From: Bubalus kerabau
Taxonomy: Eukaryota; Chordata; Mammalia; Artiodactyla; Bovidae
DNA length: 64,000 bases
Direction: 5' to 3'
Assembly (NCBI RefSeq): GCF_029407905.1
Contig: NC_073641.1
Coordinates: 16,909,001-16,973,000 of the forward strand
The notes beneath the pieces were generated by a model. That model was not told the DNA's origin and searched no databases. It saw nothing but the letters and a program-made list of their open reading frames with translations. Each line of letters begins with the position of its first letter. Position 1 is the first letter of the stretch. Position numbers and translations under genes: made by a program. Shown here in pieces: positions 33,191 through 44,410 of the stretch.

Positions 33191-33338
33191 AATATGGGAA
33201 AACTAATTCCAAGGAATGCTGTAGTAATAATAAAAATAAGCCAAGTTTTTGTTCTATAAACCCTTAAGCCTGTTTCCAACAATTCTTATTCCAGACATAA
33301 AATTAGTTAATAACAATGAAAAAATTTAAAAGCCACTC
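33191..33338. other. Low-copy DNA after L1 tail
   Basis: No feature recognised. It lies downstream of the putative poly(A) signal of the minus-strand candidate gene. Confidence 0.3.
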
Positions 33339-33344
33339 TTTATT
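33339..33344 (-). terminator. Possible poly(A) signal for micropeptide exon
   Basis: AATAAA on the minus strand, followed by a T-rich stretch. It lies ~800 bases downstream of the stop at 34146, in repeat-free sequence. It would define a 3' UTR of ordinary size. AT-rich DNA gives this hexamer by chance, so support is weak. Confidence 0.35.
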
Positions 33345-34145
33345 GTACATTTACAATATATTTGACAACCTCCAAGTTAAAAGAATCACTAATTAATTAC
33401 AGCTTAGACATGCATTGCTCTGAAAGTAACTTTTTAATTTCTTCAGGTGAGTAATCCTGCAATTGGAAAACTGTTAATATAATTTTCTAAGTCTTTGTTG
33501 GTGTGAATTAGTTTTATTTTTTATTTTCCCTTTTTATTTTGTTTGTGTTTACTATTCTATTCTATTCTTGTAATAGTTTAAAATGTTGCACTAATGATAT
33601 TATTAGGTCTGTTAAAAACAAAGTATAGTCAGCTGTGTTGGTAATAGAAAGGAAACTAAGGACATAAATAGAGATCACTGGAAAGCAAAACTGAATATAC
33701 CCTGCTAGATTAGTTCCCAGAGAAGATGGTTTACCTTTAATGTATATAACTTGCCTGAGAATAGGTGATGATTACTAAATAGTTTATAATTAAAGATAAT
33801 ATCTACTCATATTATCATTTCATTTTGTATTTTTAAGTGGACGGAAAACCTCAGTCTTTTCAATATGTGTAAAAGTGACGCTGTAAAATTAGAACCACAA
33901 ATCCCAAATCAAGGAGAACTGTAAAATTAATAGTGCATTGTTGCTAAGTGCTAATAGATTAGATCTTAAATCAAGTTTAGTTTGTTACATGAAACATTCA
34001 TAAATAAATCCATTCTCATATTTTCTATAAACACCAACAATTTATATAATACATTATAAAAACTTCAAAGCACATTTTAAAAATGTTTAAGTATTGTTAT
34101 CTACATCACTTGTAATTGTGCAACAGTATTAAGGTATGAAAATTC

Positions 34146-34286
34146 CTAAAATGGAAAGAAAAAATAGCAAAGAAAGCAGAAAACAATGAATCCAATGACC
34201 CAGTTCACTGAATAAATATAGATGATCACCATATCCATGTCAAACCACCATCCACGGCTGTCATCCTCAAAGTGCAGGTAATCCAT
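34146..34286 (-). CDS. Candidate 46-aa membrane micropeptide, last exon
   Basis: On the minus strand an ATG at 34286-34284 in strong context (A at -3, G at +4) opens 46 codons ending TAG at 34148-34146. The N-terminal ~20 residues are acidic and aromatic (MDYLHFEDDSRGWWFD); the rest is one long hydrophobic segment ending YFFFPF, as expected of a single-pass tail-anchored or type I/III membrane peptide. A possible 3' splice site (TTCTAG|G, AG at 34347-34346) lies 59 bases upstream. The frame is open to it, so a longer protein spliced from upstream exons is possible. An out-of-frame ATG at 34300-34298 lies upstream. The sequence is not in any recognised repeat. I do not recognise the protein; its composition, context and signals suggest coding but conservation was not tested. 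Confidence 0.5.
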   Translation of the reverse strand: MDYLHFEDDSRGWWFDMDMVIIYIYSVNWVIGFIVFCFLCYFFFPF

Positions 34287-34345
34287 CCTGTGTGCACCAT
34301 GTGGAAACTGCCTTCTTGTAACTGGAGCTGCACGTCTGTGGAAAC

Positions 34346-34365
34346 CTAGAAGATATATGAACATG
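34346..34365 (-). promoter_or_regulatory. Possible 3' splice acceptor
   Basis: Minus-strand ATATATCTTCTAG with the AG at 34347-34346. The pyrimidine tract is short and weak. If real, the exon begins at 34345. Confidence 0.35.
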
Positions 34366-34597
34366 CAATTTAAAGCCCATTAAATTCAGATAAGGGCTCA
34401 GAAAGGAAGCTGCATTATGAACATGAGTATCATGACCAGAGCATTATCCTGATTTCACTGAGGGGCATATATGGTATTCCATACAGTTTTTCTTTTTAAT
34501 GATAAGCAACTATCAGAAGTCTTTTTCAGTTAAAGCTTCTAAGGGGGACAGTAAAATTAGCAAAAATCATGGAAAATGGAGTCAAGAGACTATTCTT
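34366..34597. other. Low-copy DNA, possible intron
   Basis: No repeat recognised. Would be intron if the minus-strand acceptor at 34347 is used. Confidence 0.3.
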
Positions 34598-35121
34598 TTT
34601 TAAAAACTGAAGTATAGTTGATCTACAATATTAGTTTCAAGTATATAGCATATGATTTAATATTTTTATAGATTATGCTCCATTTAAAGTTATAATAAAA
34701 TATTGGCTATATTTCCTGTGCTATACAATATATCCTGTAGCTTATTTTAATACATAGTAGTTTATACTTACTAATCTCCTACCTCCTCCTGTCTTCCTTC
34801 TTTGCCTATCCCCACTGATAACAACTAGTCTGTTCTCTGTATGAGTCTGTTTCTATTGTATCATATTTACTCATTTTAGTGTTTAGATTCCATATATAAG
34901 TGATAACATACAGTATTTGTATTTTTCTGACTTATTTCACTAAGCATAGTATCCTCCAGGTCTATCCATATTGTTGCAAGTGTCAAAACTTCACTCTTTT
35001 TTCAATGACTGAGGAATATTGCATTATGTGTGTATGTATATCCCATCTTTATCCGTTCATCTGTTGATGGACCCTTACATAGGCTATTGTATATAATGCT
35101 GCTATGAACACTGGGGTACAT

Positions 35122-37060
35122 CAGTTCAGTTCAGTCCCTCAGTCGTGTCCAGCTCTTTGCGACCCCATGGACTGTAGCAGGCCAGGCCTCCCTGTCCATC
35201 ACCAACTCCTGGAGTTTACCCAAACTCATCTCCATCGAGTTGGTGATGTCATCCAACCATCCCATCCTCTGTTGTCCCCTTCTCTTCTGGCCTTCAATCT
35301 TTCCCAGCATCAGGGTCTTTTCCAATGAGTCAGCTCTTCGCATCAGGTGGCTAAAGTATTGGAGTTTCAGCTTCAACATCAGTCCTTTCAATGAACACTC
35401 AGGACTGATCTCCTTTAGGATGGACTGGTTGGATCTCCTTGCAGTCCAAGGGACTCTCAAGAGTCTTCTCCAACACCATAGTTCAAAAGCATCAATTCTT
35501 CAGTGCTCAGCTTTATTTATAGTCCAACTCTCATATCCATACGTGACTCCTGGAAAAACCATACATAGCGTTGACTAGATGGACCTTTGTTGGCAAAGTA
35601 ATGTCTCTGCTTTTTAATATACTATCTAGGTTGGTCATAGCTTTTCTTCCAAGGAGTGAGCATCTTTTAATTTCATGGCTGCAGTCACCATCTGCAGTGA
35701 TTCTGGAACCCCCAAAAATAAATCAGCCACTGTTTCCACTGTTTCCCCATCTATTTGCCATGAAGTGATGGGACCGGATGCCATGATCTTCGTTTTCTGA
35801 ATGTTGAGCTTTAAGCCAACTTTTTCACTCTCCTCTTTTCACTTTCATCAAGAGGCTCTTTAGTTCTTCTTCACTTTCTGCCATAGGGGTGCTGTCTTCT
35901 GCATATCTGAGGTTATTGATATTTCTCCTGGAAATCTTGATTGCAGCTTGTGCTTCTTCCAGCCCAGTGTTTCTCATGATGTACTCTGCATAGAAGTTAA
36001 ATCAGCACAGTGACAATATACAGCCTGACATACTCCTTTTCCTCCTTGGAACCAGTCTGTTGTTCCATGTCCAGTTCTAACTGTTGCTTCATGACCTGCA
36101 TACAGATTTCTCAAGAGGCAGGTCAGGTGTTCTGGTATTCCCATCTCTTTCAGAATTTTTCACTGTTTGTTGTGATCCACACAGTCAAAGGCGTTGACAT
36201 AGTCAATAAAGCCGAAGTAGGTGTTTTTCTGGAACTCTCTTACTTTTTAGATGATCCAGTAGAGGTTGGCAATTTGATCTCTGGTTTCTCTGCCTTTTTA
36301 AAACCAGCTGGAAGTTCACGGTTCATGTATTGTTGAAGCCTGGCTTGGAGAATTTTGAGCATTACTTTACTAGCGTGTGAGATGAGTACAATTGTGTGGT
36401 AGTTTGAGCATTCTTTGGCATTGCCTTTCTTAGGGACTGGAATGAAAACCGACCTTTTCCAGTCCTGTTCCCACAGCTGAGTTTTCCAAATTTGCTGGCA
36501 TATTGAGTGCATCACTTTCACAGCATCATCTTTTAGGATTTGTAAGAGGTCAAATGGAGTTCCATCACCTCCACTAGCTTTGTTCATAGTGATACTTCCT
36601 AAGGCCCACTTGACTTCACATTCCAGGATGTCTGGCTCTAGGTGAGTGATCACACCATCATGATTATCTGGGTCATGAAGATCTTTTTTGTACAGTTCTT
36701 CTGTGTATTCTTGCCACCTCTTCTTAATATCATCTGCTTCTGTCAGGTCCATCCCATTTCTGTCCTTTACTGTGCCCATCTTTGCATGAAATGTTCCCTT
36801 GGTATCTCTAATTTTCTTAAAGAGATCTCTAGTCTTCCCCATTATATTGGTTTCCTTTTTTCTTTGCATTGATCACTGAGGAAGGCTTTCTTATCTCTCC
36901 TTGCTATTCTTTGGAACTCTGCATTCAAATGGGAATATCTTTCCTTTTCTCCTTTGCTTTTGGCTTCTTTTCTTTTCACAGCTATTTTTAAGGCCTCCTC
37001 AGATAGCCATTTTTCCCTTTTGCATTTCTTTTTCTTGGGGATGGTCTCGATCCCTGTCTC
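35122..37060 (-). mobile_element. BovB LINE, 1.9 kb, inside L1
   Basis: Antisense from the CAGTTCAGTTCAG end to the KTIPKKKKC region, so it lacks the endonuclease and 5' UTR. The RT box at 35894-35905 reads YAED. Minus-strand remnants: 36842-37078 (KWLSEEALKIAVKRKEAK) and 36240-36869 (IMGKTRDLFKKIRDTKGTFH through QWEQ-type RT text to LQQYMNRELP). TSD not obvious. Confidence 0.93.
36240..36869 (-). pseudogene. BovB RT N-terminal part, 209 codons open
   Basis: Longest uninterrupted stretch of this BovB copy. It covers the linker and RT palm start: TRDLFKKIRDTK, KKRWQEYTEELYKKDL, ECEVKWALGSITMNKASGG, and SVFIPVPKKGNAKECSN. Downstream frameshifts near 36300 (AGFKKAEKPEIKLPT is off-frame) and the YAED change at 35894-35905 make it non-functional. 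Confidence 0.8.
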
Positions 37061-38248
37061 ATGAATATATCTTTTCAAATTACTATTTTTGTTTACTTCA
37101 GTAATATATCCAAGAATGGAACTGGAGGACCAATTGGTAGTTCTATTTTTAGTTTATTGAGGAAACTTCATACTAATTTACATTGTGGCTATACCAATTT
37201 ACATTCCTACAAACAATGTAGTAGGGTATCCTTTTCTCCAAATTTTCATCAATGTTATTTGTGGTCTTTATGATGGTAGCCATTCTACAGGTGTGAGATA
37301 ATACCTCATTTACATTTCTTTGATGATTAGTAATGTTGAGCATCTTTTCCTATTGGTCATCTGTATGTCTTCTCTGGAGAAATGTCTGTTCAGGTCTTGT
37401 GTATTTTTTAATTGATTTTTTTGATAATGAGTTGTATGAGCTCTTTATATGTTTTGGATATGAACTCCTTATTGGTCATATAACTGGCAGAAATTTTAAG
37501 AGACTAATTTTGTTCTGTCATTTACTTGGGGCAAGTTAATTGATCTCTTTGATTTCAGATTTCTCACCTATATCATCTGACTTTTTAATTAAAATTTTGT
37601 GAGGTTCATTTTTTGGATATTGAGTTGCATGAGCTGTTAATAAGATTTAGAGATTAATTCCTTATTGGCTGCATTGTTTGCAACATTTCCTCACATTCTA
37701 TGGGTTGTCTTTTCATTTTGTTTATGGTTTCTTGTGCTATGAAAACTTTTCAGTTTAAATAGGTCCCATTTGTTTACTTTTGTTTTCATTTTCATTACTC
37801 TAGGAGAAGATTGAAAAAGATATTGTGGTGATTTATGTTAAAGAGTGTTCTGCCTATATTTTCCTCTAAGAATTTATAGTATCTGGTCTTACATTTAGGC
37901 TGTTAATTCATTTTGAGTTTATTTTTGTGTATGGTGCTAAAGAATGTTCTAATTTCATTTTTTATATGTAGCTGTCCAGTTTTCTCAGCATCATTTATTA
38001 AAAGAGACTATCTTTTCTCCATTGTACAGTCTTGCTTTGTCATAGATTAATTGACCACGGGTGCTACATGGGCTCTCTACCCTGTTCCATTGATCTTTAT
38101 GTCTGGTTTTGTGTCAGCACCATACTGCTTTAATGACTGTAGCTTTGCAGTGTAATTTAAAGTCAAGGAACCTAATCCTCCAAGTCTGTCTTTCATTCTC
38201 AAGATTGTTTTGGCTCTTTGGGGTCTTTTGTGTCTCCATACATATTTT

Positions 38249-39013
38249 AAGAACAACCCATGAAAAAATGGGCAAAAGACCTAAATAGATGTTTCTCCAA
38301 AGAAGACTTACAGTTGACCAAGAGGTGTATGAAAAGATGCTCAACGTCAGTAATTATTAGATAAATTCAAATCAAAACTAAAGTGAGATATCACCTCATA
38401 CCAGTTAGAATGGCCATCATCAGAAAGCCTACAAATAACAAATGTGGGACGTGTGGAGGAAAAGGATCCTTTTTTACATTGTTGGGGCTTCCCTAGTGGC
38501 TCAGAAAGTTAAGAATCTGCCTGCAATGCAAGAGACCTGGGATCAATCCCTGGATCGGGAAGATCCCCTGGAGAAGGGAATGGCTACCACTCCAGTATTC
38601 TTACCTGGAGAATTCCATGGACAGAAGAGCTTGGTAGGTTGCAGTCCATGGGGTTGTAAAGAGTTGGATACAACTGAGCGACTAACACACACATCTACAT
38701 TGTTGGTGGGAATGTAAATTGCAACACCCCCTATGGAGAACAGTATGGAGGTTCCTTAAGGAACTAAAAACAGAGCTACCATATGATTCAGCAATCCCAC
38801 TCTGGGGCATGTATCTGAAGAAAAACATGGTTCAAAAAGATACATGCACCCCAATGTTCAATGCAGTGCTGTCTACAATAGCCAAGCTATGGAAGCAACC
38901 TAAGTGTCCATCTACAGATGAACAGATATATAGAAGATGTGTTATATATACACAATAGACTATTACTCAGCCATCAAAAACAATGAAACAATGCCATTTG
39001 CAGCAACATGGAT
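38249..39013 (+). mobile_element. L1 ORF2 C-terminal fragment, plus strand
   Basis: Sense L1 from AACAACCCATGAAAAAATGG through GAGATATCACCTCATACC to GCAGCAACATGGAT, interrupted by a Bov-tA at 38486-38695. The 38719-38958 ORF is L1 ORF2 text (PLWRTVWRFLKELKTELPYD). It joins head-on to the antisense L1 on its left and is cut by BovB at its right. Confidence 0.88.
38486..38695 (+). mobile_element. Bov-tA SINE with 11-bp TSD
   Basis: GGCTTCCCTAGTGGCTCAG head to GAGCGACTAACACACACATC end. TACATTGTTGG at 38475-38485 and 38696-38706, exact. Inserted in L1. Confidence 0.95.
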
Positions 39014-40050
39014 CAGTTCAGTTCAGTTGCTCAGTCATGTCTGACTCTTTGTGACCCCATGGACTGCAGCGCGCCAGGCTTCCTCGTCCATCACCAACTC
39101 CTGGAGCTTGCTCAAACACATGTCCATTGAGTTGGTGATGCCATCCAACCATCTCATTCTTTGTCATCCCCATCTCCTGCTTTCAATCTTTCCCAGCATC
39201 ATGGTCCTTTCCGATGAGTCAACTGTTCACATCAGGTGGCCAAAGTACTGGAACTTCAACTTCAGCATCAGTCCTTCCAATGAATATTCAGGACTGATTT
39301 CCTTTAGGATTGAGTAGTTTGATCTCCTTATAGTCCAAGGGACTCTCAAGAGTCTTCTCTAACACCACAGTTCAAAAGCATCAATTGTTCGGTTCTCAGA
39401 TTTCTCTATGGTCCAACTCTCATATCCATACATGACTACTGGAAAAACTGTAGCTTTGACTCTACAGATCTTTGTCAGTAAAGTAATGTCTCTGATTTTT
39501 AATACATTGTCTAGGTTTGTTGTAGTTTTTCTTCCAAGGAGAAAGCATATTTTAATTTCATGGCTGCAGTCACCATCCATTGTGGTCTGGTACTCCCATC
39601 TCTCAGAATTTTCCAGTTTGCTGTGATCCACAGAGTCAAAGGCTTTTGTGCAGTCAGTGAAGCAGGAGTAAATTTTTTAAAATATTATCTTTCTCTGTGA
39701 TCCAACAAATGTTGGCAATTTGATATCTGGTTCCTCTGTCTTCTAAACCCAGCTTGTATATCTTGAAGTTCTCAGTTCACCTACTGCTGAAGTCTAGCTT
39801 GAAGGATTTTGAGCATAACCTTACTAGCATGCAAAATAAGGGCAATTGTATGGTAGTTTGTACATTCTTTGGCACTGCCCTTCTTTGGGATTGGAATGAA
39901 AACTGACCTTTTCCAGTCCTTTGGTCACTGCTCAGTTTTCCACTTTTTCTGACATGTTGAGTGCAGCACTTAAGAGCATCATCTGTTAGGATTTTAAATA
40001 GCTCAGCTGGAATTTCATCACCTCCACTAGCCATGTTTATATTAATGCTT
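39014..40050 (-). mobile_element. BovB LINE with internal RT deletion
   Basis: Antisense. From the CAGTTCAGTTCAG end to about 39579 (GSKI/ATMDGDCSHE region) the copy is normal. It then jumps to the MGIPDH region near 39582, deleting ~550 bases that include the YADD box. It ends at about 40050 near the WALGSITMN region. Shared with a plus-strand BovB 130 bases away. Confidence 0.9.
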
Positions 40051-40182
40051 CCTATTTACATACTAATTATTTGCCCAATGACAACCAGGGTTTAGCTGAC
40101 AAATAGTGAACTTTATTTTTTAGAGACCTAAAAAAGTTAGGTCTTTTTAGACGTTAAAGGCTTTTTAAAGATGAATAATATG
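40051..40182. other. Spacer between head-to-head BovB copies
   Basis: Low-copy. Contains an 8-bp perfect hairpin, AGACCTAA (40124-40131) and TTAGGTCT (40137-40144), with a 5-base loop. No known role. Confidence 0.6.
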
Positions 40183-41540
40183 ATATGCCAAAGGCTTTGA
40201 CTGTGTGGATCACAATAAACTGTGGAAAACTGTGAAAGAGATGGGAGTACTAGACCACCTGACCTGCCTCTTGAGAAATCTGTATGCAGGTCAGGAAACA
40301 ACAGTTAGAATTGGACATGGAACAACAGACTGGTTCCAAATAGGAAAAGGAGTACGTCAAGGCTGTATATTATCTCCGTGCTTATTTAACTTCTATTCAG
40401 AGTACATCATGAGAAACACTGGGCTGGATGAAGCACAAGCTGGAATCAAGATTTCTGGGAGAAATATCAATAACCTCAGATATGCAGATGCTGCTGCTGC
40501 TAAGTCACTTCAGTGGTGTCCGACTCTGTGAGACCCCATAGACGGCAGCCCACCAGACTCCCCTGTCCCTGGGATTCTCCAGTCAAGAACACTGGAGTGG
40601 GTTGCCATTTCCTTCTCCAATGCATGAAAGTAAAAAGTGAAAGTGAAGTCGCTCAGTTGTGTCTGACTTTAATGACCTCATTGAGCACAGCCTACCAGGC
40701 TCCTCCATCCATGGGATTTTCCAGGCAAGAGTACTACAGGGGGATGCCATTGCCTTCTCTGGATATGCAGATGACAGCACCCTTATGGCAGAAAGTGAAG
40801 AAGAACTAAAGAGCCTCTTGATGAAGGTGAAAGAGGAGAGTGAAAAGGTTGGCTTAAAGCTCAACATTCATAAAACTAAGATCATGGCATCTGGTCCCAT
40901 CACTTCATGGCAAATAGATGGGGAAGCAGTGGAAACAGTGGCTGATTTATTTTTCTGGGGTCCAGAATCACTGCAGATGGTGAATGCAGCCATGAAATGC
41001 AGATGCTTACTCCTTGGAAGGGAAGTTATGACCAACCTAGGCAGCATGTTAAAAAGCAGAGACATTACTTTGCCAACAAAGGTCTGTCTCATCAAGGCTA
41101 TGGTTTTTCCAGTAATCATGTATGGATGTGACAGTTGGACTATAAATAAAGCTGAGCACTGAAGAATTGATGCTTTTGAACTATGGTGTTGGAGAAGACT
41201 CTTGAGAGTCCCTTGGACTGCAAGGAGATCCAACCAGTCCATCCTAAAGGAGATCAGTCCTGAGTGTTCATTGGAAGGACTGATGTTGAGGCTGAAACTC
41301 CAATACTTTGGCCACCTAATGTGAAGAACTGACTCATTTGAAAAGACCCTGATGCTGCGAAAGATTGAAGGCCGTAGGAGAAGGGGACGACAGAGGATGA
41401 GATGGTTGAATGACATCACCGACTCAATGGACATGGGTTTGAGTAAACTCCGAGAGTTGGTGATGGACAGGGAGGCCTGGAGTGCTGCGGTCCATGGGGT
41501 CGCAGAGTCGGATATGACTGAGTGACTGAACTGAACTGAA
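40183..41540 (+). mobile_element. BovB LINE 3' half with SINE in RT motif
   Basis: Starts in AKGFDCVDHNK text and ends GAACTGAACTGAA. A BovA2 SINE (40491-40761) sits inside the YADD box. After the SINE, the ORF continues over 40659-41162 (DDSTLMAESEEELKSLL, LKLNIHKTKIMASGP, PTKVCLIKAMVFPV) to a TGA at about 41160. A dead copy, fairly well preserved. Confidence 0.93.
40491..40761 (-). mobile_element. BovA2 SINE dimer with perfect 12-bp TSD
   Basis: Antisense, both BovA2 units, CTGCTGCTGCTAAGTCACTTC to GCCATTGCCTTCTCTG. GATATGCAGATG at 40479-40490 and 40762-40773 is an exact TSD and is also the codon run encoding the RT motif Y-A-D. Confidence 0.96.
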
Positions 41541-41884
41541 TACGATTATTAATATTAGCCTTTGCTTTGTACTTATCTACTGTCTACTAATGTGGTTATT
41601 ACTTTGAGTGGGTGGGGATAATACAATAAACTGAGCAGAAAAGATATATTCTGGCATATGCTAGTTACTCTGGTGATAAAGTTTCTGTAAGGCTCAAGCT
41701 TGAAGTAGATTCTGATTCATTCTTTTTAATAACTCATTTAGTAAAAACAAAAGTAATGTTGAATATTCTGCTCCACATCAGGTTTCTTATTCTCATAGAA
41801 AGGTTGCATCTACCTGAGTTATCATTATGGTTACTTAAAGTCAAGTTTCTTTGATCAAGAACAATCTTAAATTATTGTTCTCAT
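41541..41884. other. Low-copy DNA
   Basis: No repeat or exon recognised. Confidence 0.35.
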
Positions 41885-44190
41885 ATGTTTTATATTGTAT
41901 AACAGAAATTGTGTATATTTTAAGGTGTAAAGTAGGATGATTTGATATATAATATTTAGTGAGATGATTATTATAATCAAGCTAACTAACATATCCATCT
42001 CCTTTTTTGTTGTTTTGAGAGTACCTTCTGTCTACTTTCTTAGCAAATATCCACTATCTTTGCTGAGATATATGGTTCGTATATATTTTTTTCCAAAACC
42101 ATGGACTATGTTTCATTTTGCTTGTTTCCCTTGCCATGCAGAAGAAGCTTTTTAGTTTGATATAGTCCTGCTTGTTTATTTTTGCTGTTGTTGCCTGACC
42201 TTTTGTGGTCATATCCAAAAATAAGGACTGGAAAGGCCCATGTCAAGGAGCTTATCTTACATGGTTTCTTATAGAGTTTTATGGTTGCAGATCTTACATT
42301 TAACTCTTTAATATATTTTTGAATAGATTTTTGTGTATGGTGTAACACATGGGTTCAGTTTCACTCTTTTGTGTGTGGCAATCCAGTTTTCCCAATACTA
42401 TTTATTGAAAAGAGTATCCTTCCTTTCCCCATTGTGAATATATTCCTGACTCCCTTACTAAGAATTAGTTGATTATGTATACCAGGATTTACTTCTGAGG
42501 TTTCCACTGTGTTCCAGTGGTCTATGAGTCTATTTTTATACCAGTGCCATACTGTTCTGATTAGTATAGCCTTGTAATATAACTTGAAATCATCACGTGA
42601 TACCTTCTACTCTGTTCTTTCTCAAGGTTCTTTTATTTGGGATCTTTTGTGGTTCCATATATGCACTGCTGCCAATTAAGCTTGAGGTGGTGATGGAATT
42701 CCAGCAGAGCTATTTAAAATCCTAAAAGATGATGCTATTAAAGTGCTGCACTCAATCTGTCAGCAAATTTGGAAAACCCAGCAGTGGGCACAGGACTGGA
42801 AAAGGTCAGTCCTCATTCCAATTCCCAAGAAGGGCAATATTAAAGAAGGTTCAAACCATCAGACAATTGCATTCATCTCCCATGCTAGGAAGGTTATGCT
42901 CAAAATCCTCTAGGCTAGGCTTCAGCCTTACATGAACTGAAAACTCCAGATGTTCAGGCAGGTGGGTTTAGAAAAGGCAGAGGAACTAGAGATCAAATTG
43001 CCAACATTCTCTGGATCACAGAGAAAGCAAGGGAATTCCAGGAAAATATCTAACTCTGTTTCATTGACTACACTAAAGCCTTTGACTGTGTGGATCATAA
43101 CAAACTGTAGAAGCAACAGTTAAAACCCTGTATGGAACAACTGACTGATTCAGGATAGAGAAAGGAGTACGATAAGGCTGTTTATTATCACCCTGTTTAT
43201 TTAACTTATAAACAGAACATATCATGTGAAATGCTAGGCTGGATGAGTTACAACCTGGAATCAAGATTGACAGGACAAATATTAACAACCTCAGATATGC
43301 AGATGATACCACCCTAAGGACAGAAAGTGAAGAGAAACTTAAGAGGCCCCTTGATGAGGGCAAAGGAGGAAAGTGAAAAAGCTGGCTTAAAAGTGGATAT
43401 TAAAAAAACTAAGATCTTATGATCTGGTCGCATCACCTCATGGCAAACAGAACGGCAAAAGGTGGAAGAAGTGACAGATTTCCTCTTCTTGGGCTCTAAA
43501 ATCACTGTAGATGGTGACTGTAGCCATGAAATTAGAAGACAATTGCTTCTTGGCAGGAAAGCTATGACAAACCTACACAACATGTTAAAAAGCAAAGAGA
43601 TTACTTTGCTGACAAAGGTCTGAATAGTCAAGGCTATAGTCTTTCCAGTTGTCATGTATGGATGTGAGAGCTGGACATTAAAGAAGGCAGAACGCCAAAA
43701 AATTGATGCTTTCGAACTGTGATGCTGGCGAAGACTCTTGAGAGTCCCTTGGAAAGCAAGATCAAACCAGCCAATCTCAAAGGAAGTCAATCCTGAGTAC
43801 TCTTTGGAAGGATGGATGTTGAAGTTGAAGCTCCAGTACTTTGGCCACCTGATGCGAACAGCTGACTCACTGAAAAAGACCTTGATGCTGGGAAAGACTG
43901 AAGATAGAAGGAGAAGAGGGTGACAGAGGGTGACAGAGGATGAGATGGCATCACTGATTCAATGAACATGAACTTGGGCAAACTCCAAGAGATGGGAGGG
44001 ACAGGGAAGCCTGGTGTGCTGCAGCCCATAAGGTTGCAAAGTGTTGAACACAGCTTGGCTACTTAACAACAGTGTGAGTCTATACCAATTCTACAACTGT
44101 TATTTTTCTGTTTCTTTGAAAAATGCCATTGGTATTTTGATAGGGATTGTACTGAGTCTGTGTTTTGCTTTGAGTAGTACAGACATCTTA
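41885..44190 (-). mobile_element. L1 LINE, split by BovB
   Basis: Antisense L1 at 41885-42675 (3' side text near 41890-42000, then ORF2 from 42080) stops at TTGTGGTTCCATATATGCA. It resumes at about 44071 with AAAAATGCCATTGGTATTTTG, the expected ORF2 continuation, to ~44190. Old and broken. Confidence 0.78.
42676..44070 (+). mobile_element. BovB LINE, 1.4 kb, old copy inside L1
   Basis: Starts in the ASGGDGIP region and ends with the older-type TTGGCTACTTAACAAC terminus. The RT box YADD at 43296-43307 is intact, but stops and frameshifts are frequent. Recognisable: SVCQQIWKTQQW-like text at 42745, SWTLKKAERQK-like text near 43670. Confidence 0.9.
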
Positions 44191-44410
44191 ATAATTTTTA
44201 AATTTCATTTTTTATTGAAGTATAGTTGCCAGTTATATAGTAATATGTTATAGGTATAAAGTGATTTACAATTTTTAAAGGTTACATTCCATACACAGTT
44301 ATTATAAAATATTGGCCATATTTTTTCCATGTTGTATAATATATCTTTATATCTTATTTTATACCTCTCACTTGTAGTTTGTACCTCTTACTCCCCTACC
44401 CCTATATTAA
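44191..44410 (-). mobile_element. L1 3' UTR fragment
   Basis: Antisense artiodactyl L1 3' UTR: TTTTTATTGAAGTATAGTTG, then TAAAATATTGGCCATATTTT and GTTGTATAATATATC. It abuts older L1 text. Confidence 0.7.

Larger units (their letters stand above)
34598..38248 (-). mobile_element. L1 LINE (3' UTR to ORF2), split by BovB
   Basis: Antisense artiodactyl L1 at 34598-35121 stops at GAACACTGGGGTACAT and resumes at about 37061 with ATGAATATATCTTTTCAAAT, the expected next L1 text. Downstream, 37380-37500 and 37600-37700 both match the same ORF2 segment (TTGAGTTGCATGAGCT-type words), so at least two L1 copies or a partial duplication are joined here. Confidence 0.82.

Noticed and set aside
40124..40144. 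8-bp hairpin that resembles a bacterial terminator
   Set aside because: Mammalian context and no gene upstream; a chance palindrome in AT-rich DNA.
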